Origin: Gimesia sp.
Lineage (GTDB): Bacteria > Planctomycetota > Planctomycetia > Planctomycetales > Planctomycetaceae
DNA length: 64,000 nt
Reading direction: 5' to 3'
Assembly: GCF_040219335.1 (NCBI RefSeq)
Contig: NZ_JAVJSQ010000015.1
Location: 248,001 to 312,000 of the forward strand
Shown: piece by piece, positions 1-8,202 of the stretch
Layout: every line of letters starts with the position of its first letter
Numbering within the stretch: the stretch's first letter is position 1
Translations under genes and position numbers: made by a program
Notes under the pieces: model-generated
Database searches by the model: none
Seen by the model: the letters and a program-made list of their open reading frames with translations, nothing else
What the model was told of the DNA's origin: nothing

Positions 1-1249
1 ACTGGCTGCCTGCGGTTCCCGAGGCGCTTTCCAGGCCGTCCAGGACGCGGGCTTTGTCTCGCTCGGTCTGCAGACGACCGATGAACCAGGTGCCTGTATT
101 GGAGAGCCCTTTGTAGTCGAGGTCGACGGGGTTCTGGGTGGAGAGGACGACGCCCAGTCCGAAGGCGCGGGCCTGTTTGAGCAGGGTCAGCATGGGCGTT
201 TTGGAAGGGGGATTCGCGGTCGGGGGGAAGTAGCCGTAGACTTCGTCCATGTAGAGGATGGCGCGGAGGCTGGACGTTCCCGACTGGCTGCGGACCCAGG
301 CCAGGACTTCGTTGAGCAGGACGGTGACGAAGAACATCCGCTCGGAATCCGAGAGGTGGGCGATGGAGAGGATCGAGATGCGTGGCTTGCCTGCGCGGGT
401 CGTCAGCAGGTTGGCGATGTTGAGTGCTTCGCCCTGCATCCAGGCTTCGAAGCCGGGGGAGGCGAGCAGGTTGTTCAACTGCAGGGAGAGGGCCATGCGG
501 TCTTTGGCGGGGTAGAAGGTTTCCAGGTCGAGGAATCCGATCTTGTCGAAGGGGGGCGCCTGGATTTCCTGAATCAGGCTGGCGACCGAGAGGTTGCGTT
601 TCTCTTTCCAGGCCTGGTTGAGCAGATTGGAGATCAGAATATGTTCGCGGCTGTTGATCGGGTCGGCATCGATTTTGAGCAGGGCCAGCAGTCCGGAGAC
701 GGCGGAGAGGATCCGATCCCGCAGGGCGTCGCTGTCATTCAGGACCGCATCGCTGGGGGCGTCGAACGATTTGAGGACCGAGATGGGGAGTCCGGCGCTG
801 CTGCCCGGCGTGTAGATGGCCATGTCGACGGCGTCACGGAGCCGGGCGATGCGGTCGGCATCCTGCTGCCAGTCGGCGAGGCCTTTCTTCCAGAGGTCCG
901 CGGTTGCGCGGGCGTATTCATCGGGTGTCTTCCCTTTGCGGACCGCTTCGCTTTCTTCGATCCAGGGGCGGAAGTCGGCCGGTTTCAGATCGGGGAAGTT
1001 GAGCAGCAGGTTGCCGAGGTCCCCCTTGGGGTCGATGGCGATCACGGGGATGTCGTCGATGGCGGCTTCTTCGAGCAGCGAGAGACAGAGGCCCGTCTTG
1101 CCACTGCCGGTCATGCCAACACAGACCGCGTGGGTCGTGAGGTCTTTGCTGTCGTAGAGGACGAGGTTGTCGGTGAGCGACCCGGTGGGGAGATCGTATT
1201 CTTTACCGAGGTAGAAGGCGCCTAGTTTCTCATAGGGTTGGTCAGTCAT
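1..1249 (-). CDS. HerA/FtsK-superfamily ATP-binding protein (3' part missing at window edge)
   Basis: An open frame runs from an ATG at 1249 to the left edge, giving about 416 residues without a stop. It holds a Walker A motif (GMTGSGKTG, about residues 44-52), the strand [11 protein letters not shown] just after it, and a Walker B-like [12 protein letters not shown] near residue 350, followed by [11 protein letters not shown], which suits a sensor segment. This order is that of HerA/DUF87-type ATPases, hexameric DNA or protein translocases. Only the ATPase core is visible and the C-terminus lies outside the window. No clear Shine-Dalgarno precedes the ATG. Base composition is unusual: two sample lines (1-60 and 1021-1080) are 41/60 and 40/60 G+C, against 31-33/60 in sample lines of other genes here. 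The exact function is unknown. Confidence 0.8.
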   Translation of the reverse strand, partial: MTDQPYEKLGAFYLGKEYDLPTGSLTDNLVLYDSKDLTTHAVCVGMTGSGKTGLCLSLLEEAAIDDIPVIAIDPKGDLGNLLLNFPDLKPADFRPWIEESEAVRKGKTPDEYARATADLWKKGLADWQQDADRIARLRDAVDMAIYTPGSSAGLPISVLKSFDAPSDAVLNDSDALRDRILSAVSGLLALLKIDADPINSREHILISNLLNQAWKEKRNLSVASLIQEIQAPPFDKIGFLDLETFYPAKDRMALSLQLNNLLASPGFEAWMQGEALNIANLLTTRAGKPRISILSIAHLSDSERMFFVTVLLNEVLAWVRSQSGTSSLRAILYMDEVYGYFPPTANPPSKTPMLTLLKQARAFGLGVVLSTQNPVDLDYKGLSNTGTWFIGRLQTERDKARVLDGLESASGTAGSQ

Positions 1250-1345
1250 GGCACACCGTGATGGGCAACGGGAAGTGTGATCGGGAAGGCTCGCTGTTCC
1301 AGGGAGCTCTGATTGTTAATAGGGTAGCAGGCCGCGATCGAGAAA

Positions 1346-1810
1346 TCACGTTTTGTCCGTGAACTTCTCGGAAAATGCAGTCTGCTCGGGGGCTTCTTCA
1401 TCGGAGACGACGGAGAAACATTCCGAGACCTCAGTGGGGATGCGGCAGGGGGAGAGGGACTGGTAATTCACGAAGGCCCAGTTGGTCTCTGCCCGAACGA
1501 GCAGTTCGGAATCAGCGGGACGGATGATGCGATATTTGCGCAGGGATTTGACCTTCTGCAGATTCGAGATCCAGGTTTGCACGATGATTTCCTGATCGAC
1601 GAACGCGGGCTGCAGGTATTCGATGAAGTGACTGCGGGCGACCCAGCCGATTCCCTGTTCGCGATAGCGACGGGCGGGCCAGCCGTTGGCACCGGAGTGA
1701 GCGACAGCGGCGTCCTGCAGCCATTTGAGGTAAACGACATTGTTGACGTGGCCCAGTCCGTCGATTTCATCATTGGTCACCAAATGATGGTATTCATAAA
1801 TACGATGCAT
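1346..1810 (-). CDS. Acyl-CoA thioesterase, hot-dog fold (4HBT/YbgC-like)
   Basis: The 154-residue product has the 4HBT signature near its N-terminus: an acidic residue followed by GLGHVNNVVYLKWLQDA, in which Asp and the HVNN loop form the thioesterase active site. Family members hydrolyse acyl-CoA or acyl-ACP thioesters in the cytoplasm. The length fits a single-domain thioesterase. The gene is transcribed divergently from the sugar kinase at 1934, with about 120 bp between them. The physiological substrate cannot be told from sequence. The C-terminal 20 residues are acidic and probably flexible. Confidence 0.8.
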   Translation of the reverse strand: MHRIYEYHHLVTNDEIDGLGHVNNVVYLKWLQDAAVAHSGANGWPARRYREQGIGWVARSHFIEYLQPAFVDQEIIVQTWISNLQKVKSLRKYRIIRPADSELLVRAETNWAFVNYQSLSPCRIPTEVSECFSVVSDEEAPEQTAFSEKFTDKT

Positions 1811-1882
1811 GGAATTTATATCCCGGAATATGGTATGGTATCAGCAGAGATGAACTGAAATGCTGTTGGACGGGTTTATTGA

Positions 1883-1903
1883 ATTACTGATCAACAGTGT
1901 AAT
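1883..1903. promoter_or_regulatory. Imperfect inverted repeat between divergent genes, possible operator
   Basis: ATTAC at 1883-1887 and GTAAT at 1899-1903 are inverted arms, with TG and CA just inside them, centred in the roughly 120 bp divergent spacer between the thioesterase and the PfkB kinase. Size and position suit a repressor operator, but the arms are short and no regulator is encoded nearby. Confidence 0.2.
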
Positions 1904-1933
1904 TGAAATCAACAAGAATGGAATCGGAGTTCC

Positions 1934-2851
1934 ATGAATAATTCTGCGTCACTCCCGCTGGTAATTGGTTTAGGTGAATTACTCTGGGATTGTTTTGGTG
2001 ATGACCGCCGTCCGGGCGGGGCACCTGCGAATGTCGCTTTTCAGGCTAATCAACTGGGATGCAGGGGGACCGTTGTCACGCGCGTCGGCCAGGATGATCT
2101 GGGTCGGGAACTACTCGATTTTCTGAATAAACAAGAGCTCTCCACGGATTACGTGCAGGTCGATGAGAACTACCCGACCGGCACGGTGACGGTGGAGTTC
2201 ACCGACGCCAACGATCCGCAGTATACGATTCACGAACAGGTCGCCTGGGATCATCTTGACTTTACCGCTCCGCTGGCGACACTGATGGGGGGCGCCCGGG
2301 CCGTGTGCTTTGGAACACTGGCACAGCGCGAAGCCGACTCGCGAGAGGCGATTCATCAGTGCCTGGCAGCGACCAGCGATGACTGCCTGGTGGTCTACGA
2401 TATTAACCTCAGGCAGAAGTATTACAACCGGGACTGGATCGAGCGATCACTTAAGGCGGCCCGTGTTGTCAAGCTGAACCAGGATGAGGTCGAGGTTCTG
2501 TCGGAGCTCTTGGGAGTCTCTCAAGACGACCTGCAGAAGTTCGCGAATCAGGTGCAGGCAGATTACGGAGTCGAGGCGATCTGTATTACCCGCGGTTCAG
2601 AGGGATGTCTGATCTACACGGAAAGCGAAGTCTATGATATTCCGGGAACGCCGGTCGAAGTGGCTGATGCGGTGGGAGCCGGCGATGCGTTTACCGCGGC
2701 CCTGATTTCGCGACGCCTGTTGGGCTGGCCCTGGGATCGGGCAGCATTGTTTGCCAATCGTGTGGGAGGCCTGGTGGCCAGTCAATCCGGGGCGATGCCG
2801 GTGTTGCGGGATGAGTTCGAGCAACTCAGCCGGGAAATCAAAAACAGTTAA
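1934..2851 (+). CDS. PfkB-family carbohydrate kinase (fructokinase-like)
   Basis: The 305-residue ribokinase-fold protein phosphorylates a sugar or nucleoside with ATP. The N-terminal substrate segment (GLGELLWD, then PGGAPANVAFQANQLG, about residues 12-45) and the C-terminal PfkB signature DAVGAGDAFTAAL (about residue 245), which carries the catalytic Asp and anion hole, are both intact. WDCFGDDRRPGGAPANVA resembles fructokinases more than ribokinases, but substrate assignment is inference. The start ATG follows GGAATCGGAG. The next gene begins 59 bp downstream on the same strand, though it looks functionally unrelated. Confidence 0.88.
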   Translation: MNNSASLPLVIGLGELLWDCFGDDRRPGGAPANVAFQANQLGCRGTVVTRVGQDDLGRELLDFLNKQELSTDYVQVDENYPTGTVTVEFTDANDPQYTIHEQVAWDHLDFTAPLATLMGGARAVCFGTLAQREADSREAIHQCLAATSDDCLVVYDINLRQKYYNRDWIERSLKAARVVKLNQDEVEVLSELLGVSQDDLQKFANQVQADYGVEAICITRGSEGCLIYTESEVYDIPGTPVEVADAVGAGDAFTAALISRRLLGWPWDRAALFANRVGGLVASQSGAMPVLRDEFEQLSREIKNS

Positions 2852-2910
2852 GAGAGCTTAATCAGTTGCATTTTATTGAATTCAGTCAGATAAACTTAAG
2901 GAAAGATTTG

Positions 2911-3747
2911 ATGTTACGTATCACCCTCTTCGCGTTATGCCTGTTGCTGCCCTGTCTGGTGGGATGTACCAGTGAAACTCCCACGGCCGGCGATGCCGAA
3001 GTTCCCGAAGCGGCTGGTGAAAAGCCGGTAACCTCGGATGCCGAAAATTTTCAGGTTCTCTTAAACACCACCAAAGGCGACATCCTGCTGGAAGTACATC
3101 CCGCCTGGTCACCTCGTGGGGCAGAGCGGTTCAAGAAGCTCGTCGAAGAAGGTTTTTACAACGATGTGGCTTTCTTTCGCGTGATCGACGGCTTCATGGC
3201 CCAGGTGGGGATTCAGGGTGATCCCGCCGTGCATGCGAAGTGGGCCGATAACAATATCATGGATGATCCGGTGATCGAGTCCAACAAACGCGGGTATGTC
3301 TCGTTTGCGAAAACAGGGATGCCGGATTCCCGTTCCACCCAGTTCTTCATCAACTTTGGTGATAACTCCAATCTGGACAACATGGGCTTTTCTCCTTTCG
3401 CGAAGGTAATCAAAGGCATGGATGTCGTCGATTCGCTTTACAATGGTTACGGTGAAGGGGCTCCCGGAGGAGCAGGTCCCGATCAGATGCGGCTTCGTGC
3501 TCAGGGGAATGCATACCTGAAACAGGAATACCCGATGCTGGACTACATCAAAAAGGCGACCGTTGTCGGCGAGAAGCCGGCTGAGGGAGAAGCGAAGCCC
3601 GAAGCTGAGAAAGCGGACGGTGAAAAACCAGCCGAGAAAGAAGCGGCGGAAAAGCAGCCTGAAACCAAGGCTGAGGAGAAGCCCGAGGAGAAAAAAGAAG
3701 CAGCAGCCAAACCGGAAAAAGAGGCTGCTGCTGAAAAGAAAGAGTAA
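2911..3747 (+). CDS. Cyclophilin-type peptidylprolyl isomerase, lipoprotein
   Basis: A lipoprotein signal peptide (hydrophobic core then LVGC, Cys about residue 19) leads to a cyclophilin domain (about residues 45-215) that catalyses cis-trans isomerisation of Xaa-Pro bonds, here outside the cytoplasm. Recognisable segments are FFRVIDGFMAQVG, STQFFINFGDN and FSPFAKVIKGMDVVDS. The start was placed at 2911 because AAGGAAAG lies just upstream and the signal peptide begins there; a longer frame from 2866 would bury it. The last roughly 65 residues are a Lys/Glu/Ala/Pro-rich tail without hydrophobic content, probably an unstructured periplasmic extension. The gene is convergent with hom, with only 12 bp between stop codons. 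Confidence 0.9.
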   Translation: MLRITLFALCLLLPCLVGCTSETPTAGDAEVPEAAGEKPVTSDAENFQVLLNTTKGDILLEVHPAWSPRGAERFKKLVEEGFYNDVAFFRVIDGFMAQVGIQGDPAVHAKWADNNIMDDPVIESNKRGYVSFAKTGMPDSRSTQFFINFGDNSNLDNMGFSPFAKVIKGMDVVDSLYNGYGEGAPGGAGPDQMRLRAQGNAYLKQEYPMLDYIKKATVVGEKPAEGEAKPEAEKADGEKPAEKEAAEKQPETKAEEKPEEKKEAAAKPEKEAAAEKKE

Positions 3748-3759
3748 GGCTGAGACAGA

Positions 3760-5073
3760 TCAGTCGTTGACCGGCATCCGGACAAAGGGAGAGCGGATAC
3801 AGTCAAGCTGATCCAGCTCCCGGCTGGCTGCCTGGAAACGACCTTCGGTGGTCTGGTGAGTCATGATCACCAGAGGCACAATCGAATAGCTTTCATTGGG
3901 ATCGACTTCCGGTGCCTCATGCTGAACCAGGCTGGCGATACTGATTTCATGATCGCCCAGCACGTTCGTAATATCTGCCAGAACGTGCGGGCGGTCTTCT
4001 ACATTCAGCCGCAGGAAGTAGCGACGTGAAATCTCTTCACGCGGCATGATCTTGATATCGTGCCGGGGATTCCACAGGTCCAGTCGCGGAAATGTGAGTG
4101 CCGCCCGTCCGACGGCGACATCGATCAGATTCGCGACGACTGCGGAGGCTGTTGCCATCTGTCCGGCTCCCATTCCCGAGAGCCAGATCTTGCCGACCGC
4201 ATCGCCTTCGAGGGCGATTTTGTTGTAGGCGTCTTCGACATGAGCCAGCGGATTGTCGTTGCGGATCAGAGTCGGCTGGGCATGCATTTCCAGTTGACCA
4301 TCGATCAGATTGGCGACCGCCAACAGTTTGACGGTGTAGCCGAGTTCGTCGGCGTATTTCAGATCCGCCAGGGATAGCGTATCGATTCCCTGTCGCAGGA
4401 ACTGATCCAGGCTGACTTTGATACCCAGTGAGAGCTGCACGAGGATCCCCAGTTTCTGGGCTGCATCGGTGCCATCGACGTCCATCGCAGGGTCGGCTTC
4501 CGCGTAGCCGATTTCCTGGGCACTTTTGACGGCGTCATCGTAGCTGACATCGTGGGAAAACATCTGAGTCAGGATGTAGTTGCTGGTACCGTTCAGAATC
4601 GCTTCGATGGAAGTGATCTGGTTGGCGGACATCGCCTGGGTGACTGTTTCAATCAGAGGAACACCGCCGGCGACGGCTGCTTCGAAGCAGATGCAACGTC
4701 CGAGTTCCCGGGCACGCTGATAAAGGCTTTCCCCTTTTTCGCAGAGCAGGGCTTTGTTCGCCGTGACGACATCTTTACCGCTTTCCAGGGCACGCAGCAT
4801 GATGTCGTAAGCGGGATCAATTCCCCCCACCAACTGGATGATGACATCGATGGAATCGTCATTCAGGACGGAGTCAATATCGTCGGTCAGGACACCCTCA
4901 GCCAGCTCAATATTACGGGACCGGGAGAGGTCGCGTACGACGGCCCGTTTCAGATGAATCGGCCGCCCGGCGCGGGTGGTCATCTGCTCGGCTCGTTCCA
5001 GAAGAATTTTTGCGACACCGCTACCAACGGTTCCCATGCCAATAATGGCGACGTTTAACGGAGAAGACGACAT
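3760..5073 (-). CDS. hom: Homoserine dehydrogenase
   Basis: This 437-residue enzyme reduces aspartate-4-semialdehyde to homoserine, the branch point to threonine and methionine. The Rossmann motif IIGMGTVGSGVA lies at the N-terminus. The catalytic domain has VTANKALL, AAVAGGVPLIE, GILNGTSNYIL (as AILNGTSNYIL) and YAEADPAMDVDGTDAAQKL. A C-terminal ACT domain (about residues 350-437, with VEDRPHVLADITNVLG) points to allosteric feedback, typically by threonine. The ATG at 5073 was chosen because CAGGAATCAGGA precedes it and the Rossmann fold begins directly afterwards; an in-frame start at 5187 adds 38 unrelated residues. No other threonine gene is adjacent. Confidence 0.95.
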   Translation of the reverse strand: MSSSPLNVAIIGMGTVGSGVAKILLERAEQMTTRAGRPIHLKRAVVRDLSRSRNIELAEGVLTDDIDSVLNDDSIDVIIQLVGGIDPAYDIMLRALESGKDVVTANKALLCEKGESLYQRARELGRCICFEAAVAGGVPLIETVTQAMSANQITSIEAILNGTSNYILTQMFSHDVSYDDAVKSAQEIGYAEADPAMDVDGTDAAQKLGILVQLSLGIKVSLDQFLRQGIDTLSLADLKYADELGYTVKLLAVANLIDGQLEMHAQPTLIRNDNPLAHVEDAYNKIALEGDAVGKIWLSGMGAGQMATASAVVANLIDVAVGRAALTFPRLDLWNPRHDIKIMPREEISRRYFLRLNVEDRPHVLADITNVLGDHEISIASLVQHEAPEVDPNESYSIVPLVIMTHQTTEGRFQAASRELDQLDCIRSPFVRMPVND

Positions 5074-5301
5074 TCCTGATTCCTGAGGCTTTCTGGTGCG
5101 TAGACTTTCAGCGGGGATGTTGATTATTCGTCTCGTAATATAGACGGTTGAGAGAGCCAGTGGAACCATGGCCCGTAAATTCAGCACAAATCGAGCGGAG
5201 GAACAGAGGGGATATGTCGATTATGCGGGAGCTGGTGACAGGATCTGAGTGCGGGAGAGGCTGGTAAAGCAGGGGCAGGCTAAGGGGCTGGAGCGGAATG
5301 A

Positions 5302-5952
5302 TCAGTCACAGTTGATGAGTTCTTTGGTGCCGACAAAATTTTTCCAGCATTCATATTTCGCCTGTTTCACCTGCTGCAGGAGTACCGGATTCCGGCTGGG
5401 CTTGGCCGGTTTCTGCAGAAGTTTCATGCCGGCCTGGGTCGGGGTGCGGCCCCCTTTTTTGGTGTTACAGCGACGACAGGCACTGACAATGTTTTCCCAG
5501 CTCATGCCGCCGCCATGCGAGCGGGGGATGACATGGTCCAGGCTGAGTTGTTTGACGTTGAATTTCTTCTGGCAGTACTGACAGCGATAACTGTCGCGGA
5601 TGAAAATGTTTCGTCGATTGAACTTGATGGTATTGTTGGGGATGCGGTCATAGCGGAGTAACCGGACGACGCGGGGGACCTGGATTTCGTAATTGACGGT
5701 GAGAATCCAGTCTTCGAGATCGCTGCGTTCGCTGAACTCCGAACGTAATTCGCTGATTTCGATCCAGGAGCTGAAGTCGTAGTTCATGAAGGTGCCATCT
5801 TCGACACTGATGACCTCAGCGATATCTTTGCTGAGCAGGCAGAAGGCCCGCTTGGCAGAGATCACGTGGACTGGCGAATAAGTCTTATTGAGCGCCAGTA
5901 CGCTCGCCTGCATGGCACTCGAGAGCGCCTTCCCGGAAGTTGCTGAAATCAT
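5302..5952 (-). CDS. HNH endonuclease family protein
   Basis: The 216-residue protein has a C-terminal HNH nuclease module with zinc-binding CQYC and CRRC pairs around the catalytic LSLDHVIPRSHGG, then NIVSACRRCNTKKG. The N-terminal 110 residues carry no motif I know but are typical of stand-alone HNH proteins of this type in bacteria. Such proteins are often annotated as restriction-like, but no methylase, phage or intron context is present, so a repair or unknown role is equally possible. The start is ATG 5952 with GGAGGG upstream; an in-frame TTG at 5982 is less likely. A promoter-like pair lies at 6056-6083. Confidence 0.82.
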   Translation of the reverse strand: MISATSGKALSSAMQASVLALNKTYSPVHVISAKRAFCLLSKDIAEVISVEDGTFMNYDFSSWIEISELRSEFSERSDLEDWILTVNYEIQVPRVVRLLRYDRIPNNTIKFNRRNIFIRDSYRCQYCQKKFNVKQLSLDHVIPRSHGGGMSWENIVSACRRCNTKKGGRTPTQAGMKLLQKPAKPSRNPVLLQQVKQAKYECWKNFVGTKELINCD

Positions 5953-6055
5953 ACGCCGCCCACCCTCCAGATCTCTGAGCAAGGTTATGGCAAACTTTAA
6001 GGTACTATAAGAACCGAAGCGACTTAAGTAGATTCAACTATTCGAATTGTCGGGA

Positions 6056-6083
6056 ATGATAACCTAACAGATTCCGCAGTCAA
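6056..6083 (-). promoter_or_regulatory. Candidate sigma70-type promoter for the HNH gene
   Basis: Read on the minus strand, TTGACT (6083-6078), a 16 bp spacer and TATCAT (6061-6056) each match the bacterial consensus at five of six bases. Transcription would start near 6049, about 97 nt before the chosen ATG at 5952. Confidence 0.45.
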
Positions 6084-6208
6084 TTGGAATTTGTGGAATA
6101 AACTCAATTAGGCAGGTACGTACCTCTATCGCAGATATTTTATGCAGGAGGGACCCTGGGGTTCAAATACTTTCCCGGGACTGGGCGGATTTTTCGCTGA
6201 AATGGCTA

Positions 6209-6248
6209 AGCCGCTTCATCGGCTATAAAAAGAACTGATGAAGCGGCT
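6209..6248 (-). terminator. Stem-loop after serA, possible terminator
   Basis: AGCCGCTTCATC at 6209-6220 pairs perfectly with GATGAAGCGGCT at 6237-6248 (12 bp, 16 nt loop), directly downstream of the serA stop codon. The stem can extend outward through GGCT/AGCC. No long U-run follows on the minus strand, so it may be a weak terminator or an mRNA-stabilising hairpin. Confidence 0.5.
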
Positions 6249-6265
6249 ATTAAGCCTGTATGAGC

Positions 6266-7891
6266 TTACTGCAACCAGGAAAGAGGAGCGGTGGCTGGTG
6301 GCATTTTGATGAGTTTTACGCAGGAAACATCTTTGTGGCTGGAGACTTCCGCAATGGCTTCGTCAGGAACATCACCGTCCACGTTCAGCACAGCGATCGC
6401 TTCACCTCCGGGCTGATTCTGGAGACGTCCCAGAGCCATGTGGGCGATGTTGACTTTGTGGTTACCGAGCACGGTGCCGATGTAACCGATCAGGCCGGGC
6501 ACGTCATTGTGACGGTAGATCAGCAGGTTGCCATCGAGATAGCCATCGAGGTAGAACTCATCCAGTTTGGTGAGACGCAGGAAGTCCTGGCCGAAGATAG
6601 TACCGGCGGCGGAAAACTTGCCATCCTCAGTCTCAACGGTAGCAGAGATCAGGGTGGAAAGCGTGCCGACTTCGGTAGACTTGTCTTCGGAAATGTCGAT
6701 GCCCCGATCTTTGGCGAAGACGGTGGCATTCACGATATTGATTTCGGCTTCGAATGAATTGGAGAGCAGACCGGCAGCAAAGCTGGATGTGATCAGCTTG
6801 GTCTGCTTCTCGGCAACTTCGCCCCGGTACTGGATCTGTACCTTTTTGAGACTGCCTGAGGTCTGTTGTGACAGGAACAGTCCCAGGCGATGTCCCAGTT
6901 CGATGTGCGGTTTGAGGTCCGCCATTTCCGCACCGGAGACCGGAATCATGTTGATGGCGTGCCGGATTTCGTTCTTCGTCAGGAAGTCGGTGATGATCTC
7001 GGCTGCTTCCAGGGCGACCATCTCCTGAGCTTCGTCAGTCGATGCACCCAGGTGAGGTGTGGCCAGCATGTTGGGAGCGTCGATCAGGCGACGGTTTTCC
7101 GGTGGCTCCTGGGTGAATACATCACAGGCAGCGCCGGCAACTTTGCCGGATTCCAGAGCGTCTGCCAGATCGTCTTCGTTGATGATTCCACCGCGGGCAC
7201 AGTTGATGATTCTCACTCCGGGACGCATGGTGGCGATCCGCTCAGCGTTGATCAGGTCGCGGGTTTCGTCAGTCAGCGGAGTGTGCACGGTCAGGAAGTC
7301 ACAGTGTTTGACGATCTCGTCGACTTCTTTGTAAAGCTCGATGCCGTACTCGGCAGCACGTTCGGCTGACATGAATGGATCATAGCCGATGACTTTCATT
7401 TCCAGTCCCTGGGCCCGCTGGGCGACAGAGAGACCAATTCGACCCAGACCAATGACGGCCAGAGTCTTGCCGGCGACCTGGGTTCCAGTCAGTTTTTTGC
7501 GCTCCCACTTGCCCTCTTTCATGGTGGCATAAGCGGGGCCGATGTTCCGGGCGAGGGCCATCATCAGGGCGATGGTCTGCTCTGCAGTACTGGTGGTGTT
7601 TCCGGCGGGGGTATTCATGACGATGATGCCCTCGCGAGTCGCAGCGACGCGGTCGATGTTATCGACACCCACGCCGGCCCGGACGATGGCTTTCAAGCGG
7701 GGCTGCCCCTGGAGAATCTCTTCGGTCAGCTTGGTGGCACTGCGAATGATGATACCATCAGCGGACTTGAGTGCTTCCCGTACTTCTTCCGGCGAGAGGC
7801 CGGAACGAACGTCAACTTCGATTTCCGGGTTGTCTTCGAGGATTTTGAGACCAGCTGGCGAAAGATTGTCCGTGATCAGGACTCGGTACAT
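6266..7891 (-). CDS. serA: D-3-phosphoglycerate dehydrogenase
   Basis: This 541-residue enzyme oxidises 3-phosphoglycerate to 3-phosphohydroxypyruvate, the first step of serine synthesis. The NAD-binding motif GLGRIG is near residue 150, with the 2-hydroxyacid dehydrogenase signatures NCARGGIINEDDLADAL and DVFTQEPP, then GASTDEAQ with the catalytic His just before it (TPHLGAST). Length and the C-terminal ACT domain (NDVPGLIGYIGTVLG, about residue 465) place it in the long form that has an intervening regulatory domain. ATG 7891 is preferred over an in-frame GTG three codons upstream. A stem-loop follows the stop codon and a candidate promoter lies at 7976-8003. Confidence 0.95.
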   Translation of the reverse strand: MYRVLITDNLSPAGLKILEDNPEIEVDVRSGLSPEEVREALKSADGIIIRSATKLTEEILQGQPRLKAIVRAGVGVDNIDRVAATREGIIVMNTPAGNTTSTAEQTIALMMALARNIGPAYATMKEGKWERKKLTGTQVAGKTLAVIGLGRIGLSVAQRAQGLEMKVIGYDPFMSAERAAEYGIELYKEVDEIVKHCDFLTVHTPLTDETRDLINAERIATMRPGVRIINCARGGIINEDDLADALESGKVAGAACDVFTQEPPENRRLIDAPNMLATPHLGASTDEAQEMVALEAAEIITDFLTKNEIRHAINMIPVSGAEMADLKPHIELGHRLGLFLSQQTSGSLKKVQIQYRGEVAEKQTKLITSSFAAGLLSNSFEAEINIVNATVFAKDRGIDISEDKSTEVGTLSTLISATVETEDGKFSAAGTIFGQDFLRLTKLDEFYLDGYLDGNLLIYRHNDVPGLIGYIGTVLGNHKVNIAHMALGRLQNQPGGEAIAVLNVDGDVPDEAIAEVSSHKDVSCVKLIKMPPATAPLSWLQ

Positions 7892-8202
7892 GGAATTCAC
7901 TCACTTATTCAAAATAAGGGATACAGGGCAGGGGAGTTACAATAATCCCCTCATGATACAGAGGTATCGTCCCTTAGCATAGTTCGCCAAAAAATAGCGC
8001 CAAGGCAAATGACACTGCAAACTGGGGAATTCAGCAAACAGTTTCAGCACCCCGGGCGTCTGATCCGTTTCTCTGTAACTGAAGCTGCAATTTCCTGCTG
8101 AAAAGCAGATAACCGGCCTCAAAACGGGTATGATATTCTGTGCACATTTTACCGTTGGTTATCCGTATTACTATTTTTGAGAATACATCGAAGAAGTGAC
8201 AT
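7892..8202. other. Divergent intergenic region between serA and the TAXI gene
   Basis: This 311 bp stretch separates two divergent genes. A candidate serA promoter lies at 7976-8003. A small inverted repeat, GGGGA (7931-7935) with TCCCC (7946-7950), sits in the serA leader. I could not pick a convincing promoter for the rightward gene. Confidence 0.5.
7976..8003 (-). promoter_or_regulatory. Candidate promoter for serA
   Basis: On the minus strand TTGGCG (8003-7998), 16 bp and TATGCT (7981-7976) form a plausible -35/-10 pair about 80 nt upstream of the serA ATG. Matches to consensus are moderate. Confidence 0.35.

Larger units (their letters stand above)
5953..6265. other. Intergenic stretch between the HNH gene and serA
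   Basis: This 313 bp stretch separates two minus-strand genes. It contains a candidate promoter for the HNH gene (6056-6083) and a strong stem-loop just beyond the serA stop (6209-6248). I see no further open frame with a ribosome-binding site. Confidence 0.6.

Noticed and set aside
356..1225. Long 289-residue plus-strand frame
   Set aside because: It is antisense to the HerA-like ATPase, whose frame has Walker motifs. High GC content makes long shadow frames likely.
6155..6180. GGGTTCAAAT, like a tRNA T-arm
   Set aside because: The flanking bases do not pair as a T-stem and no acceptor or anticodon stem fits.
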